NCBI GenBank assembly: GCA_963969495.1
Contig: OZ018327.1
Span: 37,639,912-37,703,911, forward strand
From: Ceratothoa steindachneri
Taxonomy: Eukaryota > Arthropoda > Malacostraca > Isopoda > Cymothoidae
Direction: 5' to 3'
Length of the DNA stretch: 64,000 nt
Shown: positions 34,946-46,031 of the stretch, in pieces
Numbering within the stretch: the first letter of the stretch is position 1
How the letters are laid out: every line of letters starts with the position of its first letter
Notes under the pieces: model-generated
What the model was told of the DNA's origin: nothing
Seen by the model: the letters and a program-made list of their open reading frames with translations, nothing else
Database searches by the model: none
Position numbers and translations under genes: made by a program

Positions 34946-36616
34946 CTCAGATCTCAATTGCAGCCTGGCAGGGGATAGTAATAGGAAAGAAAGATGGGTG
35001 AGTTTGATCAATCAAATGGATTCACTAGGGTGTTTGGGGACTGAGAAACCAAGCAACTTTCCTGATCCTTTTCCAGTTTTATAACCACAAAAATTCAATG
35101 GCAGGGTGCTATAAATCAACTTTACTAACAATAATTAAGGGATATATGAAGGAACTATTTGTTGGAAAACTTAGTTCACTAAATATCACTACATGGAGCA
35201 TGCACTCCTCACTATATCTCTGGGAAGATCTTCAAACACCTTTATCTTACCATCAGTCTACTAAAGGCATTATAAATATTAACCCTTGAATACTTCAATC
35301 CTTAGAAATGTGTTGTTGTTTATAGCCCCCAGGGAGCAGATGGGTCCTTCAGACTGCTTGAGGGATTAAGAAAGCCTTTGATCCTACACCCTGTGTTGTA
35401 GGCCCCATTAACCTTACCACAATTAAGTGAGGTCATGCCTTTTATGGGACTGTCCTAAGGGAAGGCTGTTGCATACTGAGGTAATTTTATAGTGCCCCCA
35501 GCCCTGTACTAGCAGTCCATGCAACTAGGAAGCGGAACACTTGAATTGCAACTTAACCTCACATGGAATACATCCAATTAGGGTGGTTCCACTCCAAGAT
35601 TTCATCCAGGTGGATGGGGGAGGGAGGTCCATATCCCCTTGGGAAATGACTGACTGTTGCATACTGAGGTAATTTTATAGTGCCCCCAGCCCTGTACTAG
35701 CAGTCCATGCAACTAGGAAGCGGAACACTTGAATTGCAACTTAACCTCACATGGAATACATCCAATTAGGGTGGTTCCACTCCAAGATTTCATCCAGGTG
35801 GATGGGGGAGGGAGGTCCATATCCCCTTGGGAAATGACTGACCACTCTTTTTCTCTTACCTACAGGATGGATAAAGTTTAATAAACATGACCTTACCTGC
35901 AGGGCTTTTCAATCCTTATCAATCTCCCCATCATAAAAATGATCAACCGATAGAATGAATCCAACAATGTTTGCTGCAACTTATCATACCTTAGGATCAA
36001 TTAAATTTTGCAAACTTCCTCTCTTTTTTTTAATTTAAAGCAAAAACCAATAAGGACATCTCCTGCAGAAAGTGGCAGTGAAAATATATACAAGATATAT
36101 AGCCATAGATCCTCCTACAGGGCTTAAGGCCATGAGGGCACAGTCCACGAGATGTCAGTTGCAACATGTTGGCCATGGTATACCCAATACCCACATGCAA
36201 GCCATTTAGATGATGCTCATGGTACAACTGGAGAACATCTAAAAATACTCATTTAGGAGATGGTTTAAAGAGTGAAATGATCTAAACATATCAAAAAGGA
36301 CAAAAAAAAAAGTTGCTTTTAGGCCTATTTAACAATTAAAAAAAAAACAATAATAGCAGATCTAACCTTCTCAAAATAGTCCTTTTAGGAATTATAAGAT
36401 GACCAGTAACATCAAAGTTATTTAGGATATTAAAATGAAGATTACTTGAGTTACAAAGAGTTGAAACACGTTTACAAGATCCATTTTCATGATTGCATAC
36501 TATCTGTGTCCTAAAATGTTTATGGAATAATATTCTATGATTCCATCTAAATTTACAAAGATTAAAGGTCATTGCTGTGTTGAAATAAAGAAGAAAAATA
36601 TGAAAGAGAAGGTCAT
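34946..36616. other. Unassigned sequence
   Basis: No gene is supported. It contains a perfect 188-bp tandem duplication (35467-35842). A minus-strand frame at 36336-36572 has several Cys and His but no family I recognise. Confidence 0.4.
35467..35842. repeat. Perfect tandem duplication, 2 x 188 bp
   Basis: Bases 35467-35654 and 35655-35842 appear identical by direct reading. No coding content or terminal repeat is evident. Confidence 0.9.
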
Positions 36617-36843
36617 GCTAGCCCAGAAGATATGCATTCAATTGCCATACAGTATGGTGTTCAAGTCCCAGTGCTAGCTCAGAAGATAAGGCATTCAATT
36701 GCCATATAGTATGGTGTTCAAGTCCCAGTACTCACTCAGAAGATAAGGCATTCAATTGCCATACAGTATGGTATTCAAGTCTCAGTGCTAGCTCAGAGGA
36801 TAAGGCATTGGATTGCCATGCAATATGGGGTTAGAGCCCCAGT
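36617..36843 (+). repeat. Four tandem tRNA-like units of 57 bp
   Basis: Units start at 36617, 36673, 36730 and 36787. Each has an A-box-like TAGCTCAGAGGATAAGGCAT and a B-box-like GTTCAAGTCCCAGT. The last unit has GGGTTAGAGCCCC. The D, anticodon and T arms are represented but the acceptor stem is missing. A T run and a G run follow the last unit. They are not complete tRNA genes. Confidence 0.75.
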
Positions 36844-36939
36844 AAGATAATTTTTTTTTTTTGGGGGGGGAGTCATTCATTAGGACCCAGCCAATAGGGA
36901 TCTATAAGTCTGACACACATGAGAGTAGTTCCATCCATA

Positions 36940-37105
36940 TGTCATTATATGAATGCAATGTGCCGCAGGAAAAAATGAAATGGTGTTTCCAAGTACTTTC
37001 GAACTTTATCAAGGATAACTACAAGAAGTAATATTATATTAGAGGTATATATACAAAAGAAAAGTATGAAAGACCGCCTCAAATACAAGAAATCACCAAT
37101 GAGGA
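36940..37105 (+). repeat. PLE segment in opposite orientation
   Basis: Reverse complement of 55070-55230 with small differences. It includes AAGTACTTTCGAACTTTAT and AAGTATGAAAGACC. It covers the region just upstream of, and at the start of, the PLE reverse transcriptase. Confidence 0.75.
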
Positions 37106-37388
37106 AGGGAAAAGGTAAAGATTCACATTAAGAATTACAAGAAGCAGGTAGTAAGGTCAAACTGACAAGACGGAAAGGGTAACAGATTAAAAGAAATGGA
37201 AATAGCTTAACGAGGGAGATAATAAGACAATTAAAAAAAAAAATTGGGGCCACATAACTAAAGATTGTATATAAAAAACTAAGAACAAAAGGCAGAACTA
37301 ATTTCTTTAAGTATTAGGCTTTTAATTATAGCATCTATTTTATATAAGCCAGGAGAAAGGTTAAAATTATCACATTGGCTTATAAAAG
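37106..37388 (-). pseudogene. Penelope-like element, distal RT/C-terminal part
   Basis: Minus-strand remains that continue the PLE reading beyond the terminal-inverted-repeat element at 37389-37773 (a fragment like AYIKxMLxLKAxYLKKLVLP near 37330). Heavily decayed. Confidence 0.45.
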
Positions 37389-37773
37389 GGTAAACATGTA
37401 GACGAGCGGCCCATCAGGAAAAAATTATTTTGTGTAAATATTATTGTTCACCCGTCTCATTTCTAACGTCATACCCCCACCCCCAACCCCTATTATAATT
37501 CGAAAAACGATTAAAGGCGCCGACATGTAGTTAAAGCATTCACCTCTGTAAACGTCAGAGCATTATAAAAATTAGGATTATATACTGGGGGGCTGTCCCC
37601 CAGACCCCCCCCCAATTTAATGAAACTCAGGTTCATCGTAGTGCGGTCCACGCATCGTGTTTACCCCCCCCACGAGCCGTCCCCTATAAATGTACTCCAA
37701 AAACATGAAACATTTTTGAACACGGATGAAATAGTACATCTTATCGGCCGGGCCGCTCGTCTACATATTTACC
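37389..37773. mobile_element. Terminal-inverted-repeat element (MITE-like), copy 1
   Basis: 385 bp. It starts GGTAAACATGTAGACGAGCG and ends with the reverse complement, one mismatch in about 23. The centre shares ATTAGGATTATATACTGGGG and the following C-rich arm with copies at 53921 and 54430. No coding capacity. It lies in PLE sequence. I see no clean target duplication. Confidence 0.75.
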
Positions 37774-37940
37774 CAAAGGGTAGCCCGTAGAAACATAGAA
37801 GAAAAAACAGAACGTTTAACTTTAGGGCTGTGAGAAGAGTAAAAATGAATATAAGAATTTGAACTAGTAGGCTTACAAAAGATAGAGTATTTAAAACATG
37901 TGAGTTCTATGAATAAGAAGATCAAGAAAAGGAAGGTTAT
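37774..37940 (-). pseudogene. Penelope-like element, RT thumb region
   Basis: On the minus strand, NLPFLDLLI (about 37938) and, after a frame change, YSIFCKPTSSNSYIHFYSSH then SPKVKRSV. This is the conserved PLE stretch after the palm (NLPFLD...YRKPT...H..S.H....KRS). It continues directly from the PLE palm piece at 53211-53423 once element H is removed. Confidence 0.8.
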
Positions 37941-38175
37941 CTTACAGGAAGCTCCTGATTTGCATTGTAAGATTGGGATATAATACTGATTTGGGTGTGT
38001 AGTTTTTCTTGTATTTATTTAATACATCAATCACTGTGTAATAAATACATTAGTGATTAATACTTTTGGGGAAGATAACTGGCAGCAATCCTGAGCAAGA
38101 AATTTTTTTGGTGAGTGTTAACTTTTTCCTTAGTAAATTTCTGAGAGTATAGCTGTTTGTATAGATGGTGAGAGC

Positions 38176-39168
38176 ATGCCGTTTGAAAGTAGTGTGTATG
38201 TGGTGTGTGATGCATGTGGAGTTGAAAGGAGAGTGAATGTAACTGAATGCCGTGTGTGTTTTCTGGAAGGGGAGGTTAGGAGGTTGAGTGGGGAATGTAA
38301 GAGGTTGAATGATTTGGTGTTTGAGGTGAGAAGAGATGCAAGTGTGCGATTGAAGGGTGAGATTAGTGCTAAGAGGGTGGAAGATAGGGCTAGGACTGGG
38401 AACAGTGTGGAAGTTGTGAGTGATGATGAATGGTGGGTGAAAATGGATAGGATAGATAAGTTAGGACAGGTTAGGTGTGAGAATGAGAGGGACATTGAAC
38501 CTGTTAGGTTGACTAACAGATTCAATGTCCTGAGAGACGAAGCGTGTGAAAGTGATTTGCCTGGTGTGATTGTGGATGAAAGCAGGATGGGTGGTAGTGT
38601 GACTGAGAGCAGGAGGGAGGGTAATGTTAGGCCAAGACAGAATAGGAGAATGACTGAGGTGCTAGTGATGGGTGACTTTCAGATTAGGTATTTAGATAGG
38701 AAGTTGAGTGATAGCAAGTGGAAGGGAATGAGAGTTTGTCTGCCGGGTGCTGGTGTAAGTGATGTTTGTGAGAGGTATGATAGGCTGGTTTCTGGATGTG
38801 AGAGGGATGCAGTTGTGATGACGCATGTGGGAGTGAATGATGTAAAGAAGGTGGGTACATGTGAGTTACGTGAGCAGTATAAAAGGTTAGTTGAAAGGAT
38901 GAGTAAAAGCAGGGTAAAAGGTGTTGTTTCTGGTGTGCTTCCGAGATTGGATGTGGGGGTAGAATGGTTGTCGCGTGCAATTGGTTTGAATGAATTTGTG
39001 AAAGGACTGTGTGAGGAGTTAGGATTGGTGTTTGTAGATGTCTGGGGAGGGTTTTACGGGAATAGGAGGTTGTATGCGATGGATGGGCTCCATCTTAGTC
39101 GGGCAGGTGTTGAGGTTCTATGGGGAAAGCTGGATAGTGTGATTAGGTCCTTACGGGTGGGAAACTAG
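38176..39168 (+). CDS. LINE H ORF1: zinc-finger, coiled-coil and SGNH esterase
   Basis: An uninterrupted 330-codon frame starting MPFESSVYVVCDACG. The N-terminus has CDAC and CRVC pairs (a zinc-ribbon-like finger), then a probable coiled coil (EGEVRRLSGECKRLNDLVFE). The C-terminal half (about residues 160-330) is an SGNH/GDSL hydrolase: VLVMGDFQIRYLD, CLPGAGVSDV, THVGVND and YAMDGLHLSRAG hold blocks I, II, III and V. The block I nucleophile Ser is Phe here (GDF, TTT). Such esterase ORF1 proteins are known in CR1 LINEs and act in the element ribonucleoprotein. It is probably inactive as an esterase but the frame is intact. Confidence 0.85.
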   Translation: MPFESSVYVVCDACGVERRVNVTECRVCFLEGEVRRLSGECKRLNDLVFEVRRDASVRLKGEISAKRVEDRARTGNSVEVVSDDEWWVKMDRIDKLGQVRCENERDIEPVRLTNRFNVLRDEACESDLPGVIVDESRMGGSVTESRREGNVRPRQNRRMTEVLVMGDFQIRYLDRKLSDSKWKGMRVCLPGAGVSDVCERYDRLVSGCERDAVVMTHVGVNDVKKVGTCELREQYKRLVERMSKSRVKGVVSGVLPRLDVGVEWLSRAIGLNEFVKGLCEELGLVFVDVWGGFYGNRRLYAMDGLHLSRAGVEVLWGKLDSVIRSLRVGN

Positions 39169-39249
39169 AAGCTGTTAGAGGTAAGGGAATAACAGGAATA
39201 GAGGGCAGGTGTAGGAAATGGAAGGGATGCAGAGATAGAGGAATAGCTA

Positions 39250-41333
39250 GGGGAGAGGGGAATAATAAAAAAAACTTAAAAATATACTTCACAAATGGTC
39301 GGAGTATAAGGAATAAGATAGATCTCTTAAGAGCATTAGCGAGTGAAGAGAATTTTGATATAATTGCGATAACAGAGTCATGGCTTGATTTGGCAGGTAA
39401 TCACTTTAAACCTGAGGTTGAGATTGAGGGCTTTAACATGTTCCATACAGATAGGAATAGGAAGAGAGGAGGAGGGGTTATTATTTATATTAGAGATAAT
39501 CTCCAGTGTTGTGTAAACAGTACAATTAAATTAGATGATAACACAGAGTCATTATGGCTAAATGTAAAGGAAGGTAAAAACAAGCTTGTCATAGGATTAT
39601 TATACAGACCACCAAATCTTAGTAAGGAAGCTTCAAATCTTCTGTGGCGGGAGATTGAACGGGCATGTAGAAGTAAGCATGTGTGTATAATGGGCGATTT
39701 TAATTACAGAAATATAGACTGGGAAGCTCTTGTGGGTGATCAGGAGGCTGAGGAATTTTTGAATGTTGTCCAAGATAATTTTCTGAGGCAGATTATTAAC
39801 GAACCCACTAGAGGTAATAATATACTGGATTTAGTTCTCACAAATAGGGAAGAAGTTATTAAGGATACTGAGATTGGAGGAAATTTGGGTAATAGTGACC
39901 ATTGTGAAATTAGATTCAAGATGAAATGGAATGGTATTGATAGTAGCATGAACAATGTTAAAATTCCTGACTTTAGAAGAGCAAATTATAATGGGCTAAG
40001 GACTTACCTGGAGGCAGTTGTACAGAAACCAGGCAATGAAATCAAATCAGGAATAGATTCAATGATATCAGTTAGTGGAGGCAATAATCAACAGGAGGAA
40101 GAGATTACAATTGAAGAGGAGTATGAAAAAATAATTGAGCAATTAATTACAGGTCAGATGATTAACATTCCATATTAGGAGATTAGGACTAAAAATAATT
40201 ACCCAAAATGGATGACAGATAAAATTAAGCATTATATTGGCATTAAAAAGGGCATTTATAGAAAAATAAAAAATGGAGAGGATCACTTAAGGCAGAGATA
40301 TAATGAACTAGCAAGAGATGTTAAAAAGTTAGTTAGAGTAGCAAGGAGAAATTATGAAATTAAAGTGGCAAATAGGGCAAAGGAAGATCCTAAAAGTTTT
40401 TATCAATTATACAAAACTAAGGTTAGAGATAAAATAGGCCCACTTATAGATTCCAATGGAGAATTAGTGAGTGATAGGGACTCAATGGCTGGAATGCTAA
40501 ATGACTTTTTTCTCTCAGTATTTACACAGGAGGATACTCTAAATATACCCGAGGTGTCAATGATCTTTCGGGGTAATGATGAAGAGAAATTAAAGGATAT
40601 CTTGATCACAAAGGAGATAGTGACAAAGGAAATTGATAAAATCAAAAGTAGTAAAGCACCCGGTCCTGATCAGCTCTTTCCTAGAATTCTGAAAGAATGT
40701 AAGGATGTGTTAAGTGAGCCCCTAGCATGCATCTTTAGAAAATCATTTGAGAGTGGCATTGTGCCAGTGGCATGGAAGAAAGCCAATGTGATACCTATAT
40801 TTAAGAAAGGGGATAAAACAAATATGTCTAATTACAGACCAGTAAGTTTGACATCAGTGGTAGGGAAAATGATGGAATCTATTATAGCAAGGAATATTAG
40901 AGATCACTTGGATAAGCATAAGTTGATAAAAGAATCACAGCATGGTTTTAGTAAGGGTAAATCCTGTCTGACTAATTTGCTGTCTTTTTATAGTAAGGTG
41001 TATGAAGCAGCAGATAATGATGAAAACTATGATATTTTATACTTGGACTTTAGTAAGGCTTTTGATCGAGTGCCACACTTACGGCTTCTGAGCAAAGTTA
41101 AAGCACATGGGATCGATGGCAGTATATTTAGGTGGATTCAGTCATGGCTTGGTGACAGACAGCAAAGAGTTAGTATAGATGGAGTTAAATCTGAGTGGGG
41201 GTGTGTTAGCAGTGGAGTTCCGCAAGGATCTGTTTTGGGTCCCTTGCTATTCTTAATTTATATTAATGATCTTGACATAGGTATAAGTAGTGACCTGAGT
41301 AAATTTGCTGATGATACTAAGCTAGGTAGGGCC
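39250..41333 (+). pseudogene. LINE H ORF2, 5' part (EN and RT palm), one stop codon
   Basis: EN begins near 39270 (LKIYFTNGRSIRNKIDLLRA), with AITESWLDLAGNHF, GGGVIIYI, LLYRPPNLSKEA, CIMGDFNYRNIDWEAL and NILDLVLTNR then GNSDHCEI. A single TAG at 40176-40178 interrupts the frame, which then continues from 40212. The RT has [72 protein letters not shown] and [10 protein letters not shown] at 41330, where D interrupts. Apart from the stop and the insertion it is almost intact. Confidence 0.9.
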
Positions 41334-41465
41334 AAATTACCTGGTAGGGCCCTACCACTCTAGTCCAGCCAGACCGGATAGGAGAGGGACAGGCCCAAAA
41401 GTCCAAGACAGATACTCCAGTCAGGCTACACGGGAGGTTTACTCAAATATATCATTAATGACTGG

Positions 41466-44354
41466 CTAAGTGTATCCTCCATATAAAATACCCTGAAAAT
41501 ATAACAAATTGAGATTGAAATGAACTGGCAGTAGGTCAAAGGTGGAACAATTCTTCACCGAGAAAGTACTGCAGTCTAGACTTAAACGCAGTGAGGCTCG
41601 GAGCATCAACAATATCTTGGGGTAGAGAATTCCATTTTTGGATAATTCAACAAGAGAAAAATCGTCTACGAGCTTCCAACTGACAATGCTGCATCTGAAT
41701 CTTAAATTTATGACCTCTTGTGCCAACAGTAGGTGCCATTGTGAAGATGTCGGAAGGGGAGATGATGGTTAAATCGTGGAATATACGATAGCAATAAATA
41801 AGGTCTTGCCTTAACAGCCTACCCTTCACGGAGAATAATCCCAAAGTTGTCAGCCTGTCAAGGTATGGAAGATCAGTCAGACCAGCAACCTGTTTTGTCC
41901 ATCTGCGTTGAACAGATTCCAGAAGCTGATTTTGGCCCTGGAACCCAAGATTCCAAATTGGAGATGCAAAATCTAGAATCGGTCGAACATCAGAGATGAA
42001 AAGGGTTGACATGAAGTTAGCCGAGCGAGTAACAGTTGATTTTAAAAGATTAGTGGCAATACCTCCGGCTTTAGCAGTTGCACAGCTTATGTGCTAGTGG
42101 AATTTCAGTTTCCTATCCACAGTTATTCCCAAATCCTTGTGAGAGAAGCATTGATTTATATGAATGTCATTTAGGATGTATATGGGAGTAAGGAGATCAT
42201 CTGACTGGACACAGCGCTGTCTAGCAAAGCGGAGATGGACACATTTACTGGTAGAAAACCTTAGCCCCCAAGAAGCAGCAGTGGAAGATAGTAAATCAAT
42301 ATTATCCTGCATACCTGGAAGAGATAAGGAGCAGCCAAGGGATGGGGCTGAGGAGTGAAAATATAATTTGAGGTCATCAGCAAACATCTTAAAGTTGCAC
42401 TGAATTTGGAAGCAGGTGTGATTTATGAATATGAGAAACAACAATGGGCCCAGAACCGAACCCTGGGGAACTCCACTTAAGACTGGTTTTGCCAGGCTTG
42501 TGTATCCATTTATTGAGACCTTCATTGAGCTGGCGAGTAGAAAACTGCTGATCCACTGTAACAGATTGCCGGAGATACCAATCGCCACTAGTTTGTCAAT
42601 GAGTGTCTGGTGATGCACTCGGTCAAACGCCTTAACAAAGTCAAATAGAATTAAATCAACCACTTGTCCTTGATCATACCAGTAAGTTATGTAGTCGTAA
42701 GTGAGTAAAAGTTGGTCAGTGACTGAACGATTGGGCCTAAAACCAAATTGGGACTCATCAAAAATTAGATGATCTTCTATGAATCCAAATAGTGACTTGC
42801 AAATAATGCGTTCCATTGTCTTGCAGGGAGTGGGGTTTAAACTAATCGGGCAATAGTTCAGTGGATCACTACGGGATCTTTTCTTATAGATTGGGCAAAC
42901 ATGAGATGTTTCCAAGTCTGAGGTACGGCACCAGATGACATAGACTTATTGAAAATGATGGACAGAGGGTAAGCCAGTTCTGATGCGCATTCTTTTAGAA
43001 GGCGGGGATGGAGGTTATCAGGACCCATGGCACTATCAACATCAAGTGATTTGAGTTGGGATACAACATCTTCGGGGTGAAATTGGACAGATGAAATAAT
43101 GCCCTGGCACGCTTGATGTGGAAAAGGGTTCAAAGATGTCTCAACAACAAACACTGTAGAGAACGCTTCGACAAAAGTATTGGCCATGGTGATAGGATCA
43201 TCAGATAGTTCACCGTCAACCCTAAGGGGGCCAACTCTAGGTCTATTGAGTTTTTTGTTCCGAATATAGGAATGAAATAGTTTAGGTTTAGTAGCCCTGT
43301 TCTGCACGAGATTTTCTTCATATTTGATTTGGGCGGTTAATACTTCAAATCTTAGCGCAGAATTAGCTTCATTAAACTTAAATAGTTTTTGTAGTGCCAA
43401 GTAGAAATGTCTGTCATAAGTCTGTCTCATTAATTTGAATTCATTCCACATTTTGGTACGCTGCTTATAGAGGTTACGGGGGATGGACTTCAACCATGGG
43501 GATGTTTTTTTCCTGTAGGACCTCTTAGGGATATGCTGCTGAACAAGTTTAGTTAACATGTTGACTAAAACTTGTGATGCGTCGTCAATATTAAGGTATA
43601 GTAGTTCGAAGTCCCAGTCGTACTGTCTTAGGGACACTCATATTTTGTCATATTTTCCCTTAGGCCAGTCATAAGTTGGGGCAGAAGTCACATCAGGTGG
43701 AGGCTCACTTTGGAATAAGTAAGATGCTTTGATAGTTACGTGTCCGCACTTGGGGAAAGGCGGATACACACTCACATCCTGAATCCGGTCAGGGTCAGAT
43801 GTAAAGACAAGGTCTAAAATATTGCCGGATGAGACAAAGGTGGGCTCACAAACCCACTGATGGAGACCAAGCGACTGGAATAGTTCGAGGAACATGGAGT
43901 CAAAAGGTGAAATATTTATATGAAGATTGTCATTTTGCCATGAGATTGAGGGGAGGTTAAAATCACCCAAAAGTACGAATTCCTTGCCAGTGCTAAATTC
44001 ACAGATGAAGTCAATAAGAGCAACATTCTCCTCATATGTATAGGAGGGAGGACGATAAACTGTTAGAACATAGAGGTTGAAAGTAGGAAGATAGAGTACC
44101 AAAGTATTTGGAAAACTCCCAGAGTTGACATCCACACAAGTCTTAATGTTATTCTTTACATAAACACAAATGCCAAATTTAGGAACGAGGGAATCAAAGT
44201 ACCCATCGATATTTACAACAGAGTCATTTACCACAGGTTGAAGCCAAGACTCAGTAATCGAGAACAGAGCGATTTCCTCATTACAACAAAACTCTTCGAC
44301 ATAAGAAACCTTATTAGACAAACAATTTAAATTAGTAAGTGCAATATTTAACAA
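41466..44354 (-). pseudogene. LINE D ORF2 (EN and RT)
   Basis: EN at 43638-44354: MLNIALTNLNCLSNKVSYVE, ITESWLQPVV, TVYRPPSYTYEENVALIDF, LLGDFNLPSISWQ and GNILDLVFTSDPD. One TGA at 43638 separates it, in the same frame, from the linker and RT (43637-42858). A frameshift near 42880 leads to 42915-42094 with [48 protein letters not shown] and MFADDLKLYF (catalytic FADD). The C-terminal part (42012-41466) has SPIWNLGFQGQNQLLESVQR. CR1/Jockey-type order; I cannot fix the clade. Only a stop and about two frame breaks were seen. Confidence 0.88.
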
Positions 44355-44386
44355 AAAATGGTGAGGTTGGGTTGTGAGGCTGCGCG

Positions 44387-45594
44387 TTAGTTTTTTGTGA
44401 CATGGCCAGCAGTGGAGCCGCGTGTAGAGCCGGAAGCAGCAGCAGTGGCATTGGCATTGGGAGCAATAGTTAGAGGGGTGCTGTTATCATTGTTGCGGGA
44501 AGCAAAGCGTGCTTTTAGTTCCTCCCTCTGTTTGTATGTTAAATCTCTGGTTATATAGACTGAGTTGTAGTTAGAGTTTTTCAGGTTTTTAGCGACAGAT
44601 AGAAGCTCTTTCCTTAGTGTAGGATTTTTAATCTTAGCCGGAAATAAATCACGCTTTATGGGAACTATTTCCTCAATCTGAATAACTTTATTACTATTGA
44701 AAAGATGAGACACAATTTCATTAAACTTGGTAGTTACTGTATTTGCATCGGAACCAATTATCACAGATTCAGCTCTCTTTTCCCTCTCTCTTATCTCCAC
44801 TGCCTCTTCATGAAGAATAGTTCTAATCTCAGATGTATTGGGGACAGCAGACTGAGCAGAGGGGGAGGGATTAGTAGAGCTATGGCCGCCAGCAAGTCCA
44901 TTTGATTTTAGATCTCTTAATTCATTTGCCATAATTGATACCTCATGGGATAGTGCTTTGACAGTATCAAAAAGCTGTACGAACTCCCTACCGCCAGTAC
45001 CAGAAGCAGATAGGTGATACCCTTGTTTCTGGATGCAATCCTCTGGATGTAGTTTTCCTGGGAGTGTGGGTGCCTTAAAAAAGAGGCTGTTTGACTCGGA
45101 TGACCTATGATGAGCCCTTGTGGCTTTTGTCATCTGTTATATTATATTGTGGGGGACTTTGATTTTGTCTTCCCCTGGTGATGGTGCTTTTTGTGGGTGG
45201 GTTTTGACGGAGGCGGATGACCTTTGATAGGCCCTTGTGGCTTTTGTCATCCGTGTAATTATGTTATGTTATGATATCTATTTACACCCTGGCTACGAGC
45301 AAGACGACAGGCAGTACAAACATAGGTGGCGCCCTTGTTAGAATACTCAACAATAATATTAAAGGCATTATATGGAAGACCAGAACACTTTTGAGCGCCG
45401 TGGGTCCAAACAGAAGATATTTCACACTCCAAGGAGTCTTCGTTACCAATTATTATGCCACAAGTACCACATGGACTATCATCATCATCAGTGACTGGTA
45501 CAACATCAACACCACCTGCGGCAACCAAACTGGATCCAAGGTCACGACCTTTTTTGTCCAGTTGACCCCGACCCCTACCTCTCTCACCAGTCAT
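44387..45594 (-). pseudogene. LINE D ORF1: PHD-type finger, coiled coil, RRM-like
   Basis: The N-terminus (45594-45274) has a PHD-type finger: CGTCGIIIGNEDSLEC, W-H near VWTHGAQKCSG, then YVCTACRLARSQ (Cys4-His-Cys3 spacing). A family K tail then interrupts. The second part (about 45012-44387) has a coiled coil (REFVQLFDTVKALSHEVSIM) and a segment with ESVIIGSDANT and NSVYITRDLTYKQREELKAR, which resembles the RRM-like C-terminal region of LINE ORF1 proteins. The apparent start at 45133 lies in the inserted tail and is not real. Confidence 0.75.
45013..45273 (+). mobile_element. Family K 3' tail insertion in D ORF1
   Basis: 261 bp of only the family K 3' UTR, with both hairpin units and the terminal ATGTT repeats. 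It splits the ORF1 of D. GATA is found at both edges and may be a short target duplication. Confidence 0.85.
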
Positions 45595-46031
45595 GGCAGT
45601 AGGACAGATGGTTTATACCAGGGCCGGGTGTGATTGTGGAGGAGAAATCGTGGCAGGCGACGGTGGTGAAGCGACGATAAACAAGTTCACAAAGCAGAGC
45701 TCAGAGAGGCACGTCCGACTCCCACCGTGGTGAGAGCACATGAGAGGCTATGTGTTATGACCCCAACAACTTTTATCAGAAATCAAATTTTACATTCAAG
45801 TGCCACAATGCAACTTATGCACCCAATGCACTTCAAGTGACCTATACAAACAAAATCCCTATTTGGGTTTCCCCGCGGGTCGACCCCTCGGACGGAAGGA
45901 ATTCCCAAACAAGTCCCTATTCACTCATATCACTTGGGTAAACTGTTATTATTAGCAGCTATCTTATGGTTTACAGTATAATTTGCTAAAAATATTTACA
46001 CAAAGTAATATTCAACAATTCATACTCGATA

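Larger units (their letters stand above)
41334..46031 (-). mobile_element. LINE family D, near full length, inserted in H
   Basis: Minus-strand LINE of 4.7 kb. The 3' end is at 41334 (its sense strand ends near CTACCAGGTAATTT). ORF2 spans 41466-44354, ORF1 44387-45594, and about 430 bp of 5' UTR follow. A family K 3' tail interrupts ORF1 at 45013-45273. The insertion splits the FADD-downstream region of H between GGTAGGGCC and CATTAGGAC. Confidence 0.85.

Noticed and set aside
34925..34960. Remainder of the gypsy LTR after K2 (GCAATCTCTCAG resembles GCAATCTGTCAG)
   Set aside because: The likeness is only about 13 bases and stops at once, so I take it as chance.
36336..36572. A Cys/His-containing minus-strand frame as a PLE GIY-YIG domain
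   Set aside because: No GIY or YIG motif or expected spacing is visible.
36617..36843. Functional tRNA genes
   Set aside because: The units lack acceptor stems and are spaced 57 bp apart, too short for complete tRNAs.
44387..45133. A 248-codon minus-strand frame starting MTKATRAHHRSSES as a complete ORF1
   Set aside because: Its first about 40 codons are antisense of an inserted family K 3' tail. The real ORF1 starts in the PHD region further upstream.
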